Made by a program: the position numbers and the translations under genes. The notes under the pieces were generated by a model. The model saw only the letters and a list, made by a program, of their open reading frames with translations, was not told the origin of the DNA and ran no database searches. From an uncultured Aquincola sp. (GTDB taxonomy: Bacteria > Pseudomonadota > Gammaproteobacteria > Burkholderiales > Burkholderiaceae), in contig CAKZXL010000894.1 in NCBI GenBank assembly GCA_937883885.1, forward strand, positions 1 through 12,684: 12,684 nt of DNA, in the 5' to 3' direction. Below, piece after piece: positions 1 to 4,408 of this stretch. Every line of letters starts with the position of its first letter. Positions within the stretch are counted from its first letter, which is position 1.

Positions 1-1
1 C

Positions 2-1789
2 AAGTCCATCGACCAGGCGTTGCGCGACATGGGGGCCACCACCGACGACCAGGGCAACGACCTGCTGACCGAAGAGGCGTCCGACATGGTCGACGGCGAG
101 GGCTTGCAGGAAGAGCGTCGTCTGATGTACGTCGCGGTGACGCGCGCCCGCAAGACGCTGACCATCACGAACGCCAAGGAGCGCCTGATGAACGGCGAGC
201 CCAAGGCCTGCGAGCCCTCGCGCTTCATTGACGAAATCCCTCAGCATCGCCTGAACCGCATCGAGGACGCCAAGGCGCGCCACAGCAACAAGAAGCCGTT
301 CTTGCGCGACACCAGCAACCGCGAATACGGCGGCGATGCATTCGACCAGGGCCGCTCAGGGTACCGCCCCCGTGGCGCCAAGGCCGCCACTCCGGCGCCG
401 GCTCCGGCGCCGGCTCCGGCGCCCACCACCCAACGCCCGGAGTTGCGCACGCAGACCAGCTTTGCCGAAGAGCAGATGACGACCGACCCGATCCTGGCCG
501 GCGCCGGCAGCGTGCGCGTCGTCAGCAAGCGCAAGGGCGGGGTCGGGGAGGCATCCGGCGAGACGGTCATCGACGTCGATCGCAATCATCCGGCGCTCGG
601 CAATCGGCACTTTCTCGTCAACCACGAGGACGTCGATGAGCGTCGCCGTGTCATCGCGGCCTACGACAAGGACTTCAAGGCAGACATGGCCACGCGGGGG
701 CCGATGTTCAATGCGGTGTCCGAACTGGCTGCGCGCGTGGCCGGCGGCGAGCGCCTGGCGCTGCGCTGCTGGTGCGCGCCACGCGAATGCCACGCCGACA
801 TCATCGCCGAGAAGGTAGCCACGACCGCGCGCGCTATGGCTTCCGCCCGGAACATGACGGACAAGCATCCTGAGCTGTCCGGCCAGCCGGGTGTGGTCGC
901 CATCCTGGCCGCTGCCGAGGCCGTTTCCGGCAAGCAGGTCGACACCTCTGACCTGGCAAAGCTGGCGGAAATCGCTTGCGCAAATGCCGGCGAGCCCAAG
1001 CTGAAGCCATGGCAGCGGCGCGGCGCCGCCGCCCTGGCAGCGCAAGCCCAGGCCCAGGCTGCGCGCCCGGCCCTGAAGGTGGCACCTCCCCCGGCGTGGC
1101 TGGCCAAGGACGGCGCCACGCGGACCGTGGCCATCATCGGCACGGCGGGCCGCGACAAGGACAAGCCCATGACGGCCCAGCTGTGGGAGCGCATGGTGGC
1201 CGACGCCAAGCAACGCGTCCGCCCCGACGACACTCTTGTCAGCGGCGGCGCGGCCTGGGCCGACCATCTGGCCGTGCGGCTGTACCTCGATGGTGATGTG
1301 AAGCACCTCGTCCTGCACCTGCCGGCGCCGTTTGTCGATGGCAAGTTCCAAGGGGAGCGCGAATCCGCGGCCTCGGCGGCGAACTACTACCACGACATGT
1401 TCCGGCGCAACGCCGGCGTGGACGGCCTCGCCGACCTCGCCGCTGCCGTCGCCAAGGGCGCCAAGGTCAGCGAGCAACCCGTTGCCAAGGGGTACGGGGC
1501 CATGTTCGCCCGCAACGCCCTGGTAGCCAAGCAAGCGGACGCTGTCGTGGCATACACCTTCGGCGAGGGTGACACTCCGGCCGACGGCGGCACCAAAGAC
1601 ACCTGGGACCAGGTGAAAGGGACCCGCCAGCACGTGCCCCTGCTGTCGCTCGGAGCACTCTCCTCCACCCACCTTCCTGCCAGCTCGCCCTCCTCCAGCG
1701 CCGTTCCGGCGCGTACTGCGCCGCCCTCCGGCGCCATGGCCCGCCTGGACCTGCTCGGCAACCGCAACCGCCGTGGGAGTCGCCCGTGA
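2..1789 (+). CDS. UvrD-type helicase C-terminus fused to DUF4326-like and SLOG-like domains (5' partial)
   Basis: The gene starts upstream of the window; the first complete visible codon is at 2, and the TTG at 20 is unlikely to be the real start. About 595 residues are visible. Residues 35-53 contain EERRLMYVAVTRARKTL, which is motif VI of UvrD/Rep superfamily 1A helicases (arginine finger, ATP-dependent 3'-5' unwinding). A Pro-Ala linker (about 126-142) follows. Residues about 170-272 resemble DUF4326 (RVVSKRKGG, then RCWCAPRECHADIIAE with Cys256, 258 and 263), a phage and plasmid family of unknown function. Residues about 374-545 look like a SLOG/DprA-type Rossmann domain (TVAIIGTAGRD, LVSGGAAWADHLAV, late YTFGEGDTPADGGTKDTWD), a fold associated with binding nucleotides or nucleotide-derived ligands. 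The frame is open throughout, so the fusion looks real. The stop overlaps the next start. Helicase assignment is firm, DUF4326 good, SLOG likely. The function of the fusion is unknown; ligand-gated nucleic-acid processing or defence is inference. Confidence 0.85.
   Translation, partial: KSIDQALRDMGATTDDQGNDLLTEEASDMVDGEGLQEERRLMYVAVTRARKTLTITNAKERLMNGEPKACEPSRFIDEIPQHRLNRIEDAKARHSNKKPFLRDTSNREYGGDAFDQGRSGYRPRGAKAATPAPAPAPAPAPTTQRPELRTQTSFAEEQMTTDPILAGAGSVRVVSKRKGGVGEASGETVIDVDRNHPALGNRHFLVNHEDVDERRRVIAAYDKDFKADMATRGPMFNAVSELAARVAGGERLALRCWCAPRECHADIIAEKVATTARAMASARNMTDKHPELSGQPGVVAILAAAEAVSGKQVDTSDLAKLAEIACANAGEPKLKPWQRRGAAALAAQAQAQAARPALKVAPPPAWLAKDGATRTVAIIGTAGRDKDKPMTAQLWERMVADAKQRVRPDDTLVSGGAAWADHLAVRLYLDGDVKHLVLHLPAPFVDGKFQGERESAASAANYYHDMFRRNAGVDGLADLAAAVAKGAKVSEQPVAKGYGAMFARNALVAKQADAVVAYTFGEGDTPADGGTKDTWDQVKGTRQHVPLLSLGALSSTHLPASSPSSSAVPARTAPPSGAMARLDLLGNRNRRGSRP
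391..423 (+). repeat. 12-bp tandem repeat encoding a Pro-Ala linker
   Basis: TCCGGCGCCGGC occurs twice in tandem, followed by a partial third copy. It encodes the Pro-Ala linker between the helicase tail and the DUF4326-like part. The number of copies could vary between strains without shifting the frame. Confidence 0.8.
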
Positions 1790-2121
1790 CTGCTCCGAAT
1801 GTGCGCAAACTCACCGGCATCCAGATGTGGCACGGCGCCATGCGATGGCAGCCCCCTTTCGAGGTTCGTCCACCCAAAGGGGGCCAAGCCGAGCACGGCG
1901 CAGGCCTGTACCTGAGCTGCCACCGGCTCACGGCCATCAAGTACGCCAAGGGCGGCGGCAATCTCGTGCACGCCGTGGTGGACGAGAAGGTTCGCTGGCT
2001 CGAGAGCATCTCTGTCCCGGCCGACGTGCTGCTGGACGCTGCTCGACGCATCCCGCGCCTACGCCAGCGCCACCGGCAGTTGAGCGCGAGAAGCCTCGTC
2101 CTTCAGGGCGGGGAGGGATAG
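1786..2121 (+). CDS. ADP-ribosyltransferase-like protein, 3' end replaced by an IS
   Basis: The GTG start overlaps the upstream TGA by four bases (GTGA), and GGGAG at 1775-1779 is a well-spaced ribosome binding site, so the gene is probably translationally coupled to the helicase fusion. The order MWHGAMRW (13-20), AEHGAGLYLS (35-44), then an Ala and TAIKYAKGGG (49-58) fits the N-terminal half of ART/PARP-like folds, where a His-Gly strand is followed by G-(I/L)-Y-L-(T/S) and a helix with A..YA. His16 and a Tyr in 42-53 would line the NAD pocket. The third catalytic residue is not identifiable and may lie in lost sequence. Residues from about 101 (ARSLVLQGGEG) are read out of the IS200/IS605 left end, so the native C-terminus is missing. 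The protein is probably non-functional as it stands. The ART call rests on motif resemblance only. Confidence 0.55.
   Translation: MTAPNVRKLTGIQMWHGAMRWQPPFEVRPPKGGQAEHGAGLYLSCHRLTAIKYAKGGGNLVHAVVDEKVRWLESISVPADVLLDAARRIPRLRQRHRQLSARSLVLQGGEG
2094..2113 (+). other. Left-end hairpin of the TnpB element
   Basis: An eight-base-pair stem (two G-U pairs if read as RNA) with a TTCA loop is nearly the same as the right-end hairpin. It probably is the transposase-recognised subterminal hairpin of the left end. It could also be a solo right end left by an older copy, because its flank (AGGGATAG) does not match the TCAA-type end. A second perfect hairpin (GCCTGCC/GGCAGGC, 2128-2146) lies just inside. 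Confidence 0.6.
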
Positions 2122-2184
2122 CGCCGAGCCTGCCGTCCTGGCAGGCAACTTGTCGACTCGTCTTCAGGGTGATATCCCTTCTAC

Positions 2185-3459
2185 GTGCCGATCGAACCTG
2201 AATCCCACCCTACCGTCGCCGCGCCGAAGACGAGCGCGAATCGCGTGCGGGTGCTCAGGTTTCGCATCAAGGACAAGCACCGCGACTGGCTCAGCGCCGC
2301 GGCACGCGAGGTCAACTTCGTCTGGAACTACTGCAACGACCTGAGCAGCAAGGTGTTCGAGCGCGAGCGCCGCTTCATGTCCGGCTACGACCTTCAGGCG
2401 TACCTGAACGGCGCAAGCAAGGCCGGCCTGTCCATCGGCTCGCCAGTGTTCCAGCAGGTGGCTGAGGAATACGCAACGCGCAGGCGCCAGCACAAGAAGG
2501 TGCGCCTGGCCTGGCGCAAGTCTGGTGGCGCGCGACGCTCGCTCGGCTGGGTGCCCTTCAAGGCGCGCGCGGTGGAGTACCGCGGCGGACAGATTCGCTT
2601 CAACGGCCAGTGCTTCGGCATGTGGGACAGCTTCGGCCTGGTGGACTACGTCGCCGCCGGCGCCAGGCTGCGCTCCGGCTCGTTCAGCGAGGACGCGCGC
2701 GGGCGTTGGTATTTGAACGTCGCCATCGAGGTGCGGGACATGTGCGGCCCGCCGCGGCCGCGCGTTCTCGACCCCGTCGGAATCGACCTGGGGCTGAAGG
2801 AGCTCGCCGTGCTCAGCGACGGCCGCAAGGTCGCGGCCGAACGATTTTACCGCGACCTGGAGCCGGCGCTGGCCGCGGCACAGCGCGCGGGCAAGAAGGC
2901 GCGGAGCAGAGCCATCCACGCCAAGATTTCGAATCGCAGGAAGGACCACCTGCACAAACTCTCCACGAAGCTGGTGGCCAACCACCGGCGCATCTTCGTT
3001 GGCAACGTGAACGCGGCCGCCCTGGCAAAGACAAGCATGGCGAAGTCCGTGCTCGACGCTGGGTGGTCGACGTTCCGAACCATGCTGCAGTACAAGTGCG
3101 ATGACGCAGGCGTGTGGTTCGAGGAAGTCAACGAGGCGTACTCCACCGTGACGTGCAGCGCCTGCGGGGCGCGCAGCGGGCCTTCCGGCCTGGGCGCGCT
3201 CGGCGTGCGGCAGTGGTCTTGCGCCTGCGGCGTAGTCCACGACCGCGACGTCAATGCGGCGCAGAACATTCTGCTCGCAGGGCTTGCTTCGATGAGCGGG
3301 TCGGTGGCGACTAAGGGGTACACCGCCCCGGGCCGGGTCGACCGCAAGGTCGCGTCCGCAGCACGGGTGTCGAATAAGGATTCTGGCAATGCGCTTCAGT
3401 GCACCGCCATGGCCGGGGCCGGGCATGGCCCTCTTGCAGAAGGAATCCCCGTCCTTTAG
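2185..3459 (+). CDS. tnpB: RNA-guided endonuclease TnpB with atypical RuvC-II site
   Basis: TnpB proteins use an RNA from the transposon right end as guide to cut target DNA next to a TAM. The product is 424 residues, normal for the family. A helical wedge-like N-terminus (VLRFRIKDKHRDWL, VNFVWNYCND) precedes RuvC-I GIDLGLKELAVL with Asp201. RuvC-II reads IFVGNVNAAAL (270-280) where canonical TnpBs have an acidic V-E-D-L type motif, so Glu and Asp are replaced by Gly273 and Asn274. A zinc finger (C324-x2-C327 and C346-x-C348) and RuvC-III HDRDVNAAQN with Asp355 follow. Glu317 in VNEAYSTVTC may be a relocated catalytic Glu. The start is GTG with no good ribosome binding site. The stop lies in the loop of the right-end hairpin, as is common. 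It is either an active rearranged TnpB or a nuclease-dead one; sequence alone does not decide. Confidence 0.93.
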   Translation: MPIEPESHPTVAAPKTSANRVRVLRFRIKDKHRDWLSAAAREVNFVWNYCNDLSSKVFERERRFMSGYDLQAYLNGASKAGLSIGSPVFQQVAEEYATRRRQHKKVRLAWRKSGGARRSLGWVPFKARAVEYRGGQIRFNGQCFGMWDSFGLVDYVAAGARLRSGSFSEDARGRWYLNVAIEVRDMCGPPRPRVLDPVGIDLGLKELAVLSDGRKVAAERFYRDLEPALAAAQRAGKKARSRAIHAKISNRRKDHLHKLSTKLVANHRRIFVGNVNAAALAKTSMAKSVLDAGWSTFRTMLQYKCDDAGVWFEEVNEAYSTVTCSACGARSGPSGLGALGVRQWSCACGVVHDRDVNAAQNILLAGLASMSGSVATKGYTAPGRVDRKVASAARVSNKDSGNALQCTAMAGAGHGPLAEGIPVL

Positions 3460-3492
3460 GGCGGGGTGGATGTCAAGAGCACCCGCCCTCAG
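3330..3492 (+). ncRNA. Predicted TnpB omega/re-RNA with guide from the right flank
   Basis: In IS200/IS605 elements the guide RNA spans the 3' part of tnpB and the right end and finishes in about 16 nt of flanking DNA. Here the scaffold would include a hairpin GCCATG/CATGGC (3406-3411 with 3424-3429) and the right-end hairpin at 3447-3466. The guide would start at 3477 (GAGCACCCGCCCTCAG). The 5' boundary is a guess from known lengths. The guide matches the downstream half of the interrupted locus, so it would target the empty site. Confidence 0.45.
3447..3466 (+). other. Right-end hairpin of the TnpB element
   Basis: A perfect eight-base-pair stem (one G-U pair as RNA) with loop TTTA; the loop contains the tnpB stop. 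It is followed by TGGATGTCAA to the inferred end of the element. It is the expected transposase hairpin and the 3' stem of the guide RNA scaffold. Confidence 0.75.
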
Positions 3493-3744
3493 GTTGAGCA
3501 GGTCAAGGTGGCCGGAAAGCTGATGGACGGGTTCCGCCACATCTACGGCTGCCTGAAAGACTTCCCTGCCGAGCTGCAGCGCGCCTTCGAGGACGGGACG
3601 GACTGCGTGGCACAGGCCTTCGAGGCCAAGCGAACCGAAGAGATCATGTCAAGCGCCATCAGCAACTGGACGGCCTCGTCGCGCGGCCCGTCGACTGCGC
3701 ACGTGACGGTGGTGACCAAGCGCAGCCGGCGCCTGGGCGTCTGA
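3466..3744 (+). CDS. Hypothetical ORF past the TnpB element; possible 3' part of the interrupted gene
   Basis: The frame is open from a GTG inside the right-end hairpin to 3744 (92 residues), with the first ATG at 3523. The codons before about 3477 belong to the IS. The rest (VEQVKVAGKLMDGFRHIYGC, LQRAFEDGTDCVAQAFEAK, then a basic C-terminus ending KRSRRLGV) is soluble, probably helical, and not recognised. If the element spans 2085-3476, removing it joins codon AG+G and fuses this ORF in frame to the ART-like ORF, giving about 188 residues. That is suggestive, but has a one-in-three chance of being coincidence. Alternatively it is a separate gene that lost its start. Confidence 0.45.
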   Translation: MDVKSTRPQVEQVKVAGKLMDGFRHIYGCLKDFPAELQRAFEDGTDCVAQAFEAKRTEEIMSSAISNWTASSRGPSTAHVTVVTKRSRRLGV

Positions 3745-4132
3745 AGCGGAGTCCATCCTGTAGCGGCAGGCAGACAACGTCGCGGCCTTGCGGCCAAGGA
3801 CGGCCGGTTCTTCACACCGCCCATGGGCCGACGCCAGCCCGTCCAGGGATGGACAGGAGTCGTGCTGGATGCGAGCAAGCACAAAGCCGGATTGACCGGC
3901 TGCATGACCCGTCCGCACGGGCCAGGATGCACGGTGCGCACTCCAGCGCGGCTTGAGCGGGCTGGCAAACGGGTCGGGGCAGGCTTCACATCATGACTTG
4001 GCCGCTGCGAATCGGTCGCCGTCAATGAGGGCACTACGCCTCTGGAAGCACTTTTCGCCAAATCGACAACTCGTTCAGCGAATGCACTCCCGATGATGTC
4101 GCGTGTACATTTGCGGTTGGGAGGACGAGCAT
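3745..4132. other. Intergenic stretch with no recognisable gene
   Basis: No convincing coding sequence, tRNA or IS end was found. Open frames on the minus strand here give low-complexity, Arg-rich products with no motifs. The last 60 bases must hold the promoter of the next operon, but no -35/-10 pair is convincing. A ribosome binding site (GGGAGGA, 4119-4125) closes the stretch. Confidence 0.5.
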
Positions 4133-4408
4133 ATGGCCGCAAGATCAAATGGCGCCAAGGCGGGGCCACCCCGCTGGACCTACGTTGCCGGCTCGCTCGT
4201 CGCAATTGGCGGGTTGGTTTGGGGTATCGTTAGCTACTTCGTCCCCAAGCCCGAGCCCGATCAGAAAAAGCCTGCGCCCGTTGCAGCTGCGTCTGGTCCA
4301 ACTGTCAGCGTCTCAGGCTCTGGCAATGTTGGCGTTGGCACGATGTCCGGGGGCCAAATCTCAGTCGGCGTTCCAGCAGGGCCATCGAGTGCCGGCAGCG
4401 CGCCGTGA
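4133..4408 (+). CDS. Small single-pass membrane protein with Gly-rich periplasmic motif
   Basis: The ATG at 4133 is chosen over the GTG at 4103 because GGGAGGA at 4119-4125 sits seven bases before it. The product is 91 residues. A basic N-terminus (R4, K9, R14) precedes one membrane helix (about 16-37), which predicts N-in, C-out in the inner membrane. A Pro/Lys stretch (KPEPDQKKPAP) leads to a motif at 57-80 containing SGSGNVGVGTMSGGQISVG. The next protein has the same motif right after its signal peptide: 13 of 24 positions identical, most others conservative. The stop overlaps the next start by GTGA, so the two are probably co-translated. The family is not recognised. It could be a membrane effector or anchor that docks to its partner through the shared motif; that is inference. 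Confidence 0.8.
   Translation: MAARSNGAKAGPPRWTYVAGSLVAIGGLVWGIVSYFVPKPEPDQKKPAPVAAASGPTVSVSGSGNVGVGTMSGGQISVGVPAGPSSAGSAP

Larger units (their letters stand above)
2085..3476 (+). mobile_element. TnpB-only IS200/IS605-type element (IS1341-like)
   Basis: The element carries tnpB with no tnpA nearby, so any movement would need a transposase supplied in trans. Near each end lies the same hairpin: CCTCGTCC-TTCA-GGGCGGGG at 2094-2113 and CCCCGTCC-TTTA-GGGCGGGG at 3447-3466, matching IS200/IS605 subterminal hairpins. Ten bases past the right hairpin is TCAA (3473-3476), the same right-cleavage tetranucleotide known for IS608, so I place the right end at 3476. The left end is less certain. TTGAG at 2080-2084 is a plausible target or TAM next to it. 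No target duplication is expected for this family. The element interrupts the ART-like gene. Confidence 0.65.

Noticed and set aside
356..1672. Long minus-strand open frame opposite the helicase fusion
   Set aside because: It mirrors a GC-rich plus-strand gene with clear domains; its translation is Gly/Arg/His-rich with no motif.
2164..3540. Long minus-strand open frame opposite tnpB
   Set aside because: The plus strand encodes a clear TnpB; the antisense product is low-complexity and spans the IS end.
3543..4205. Minus-strand open frame over the 3745-4132 gap
   Set aside because: Arg-rich, without motifs or a ribosome binding site, and it overlaps two plus-strand ORFs.
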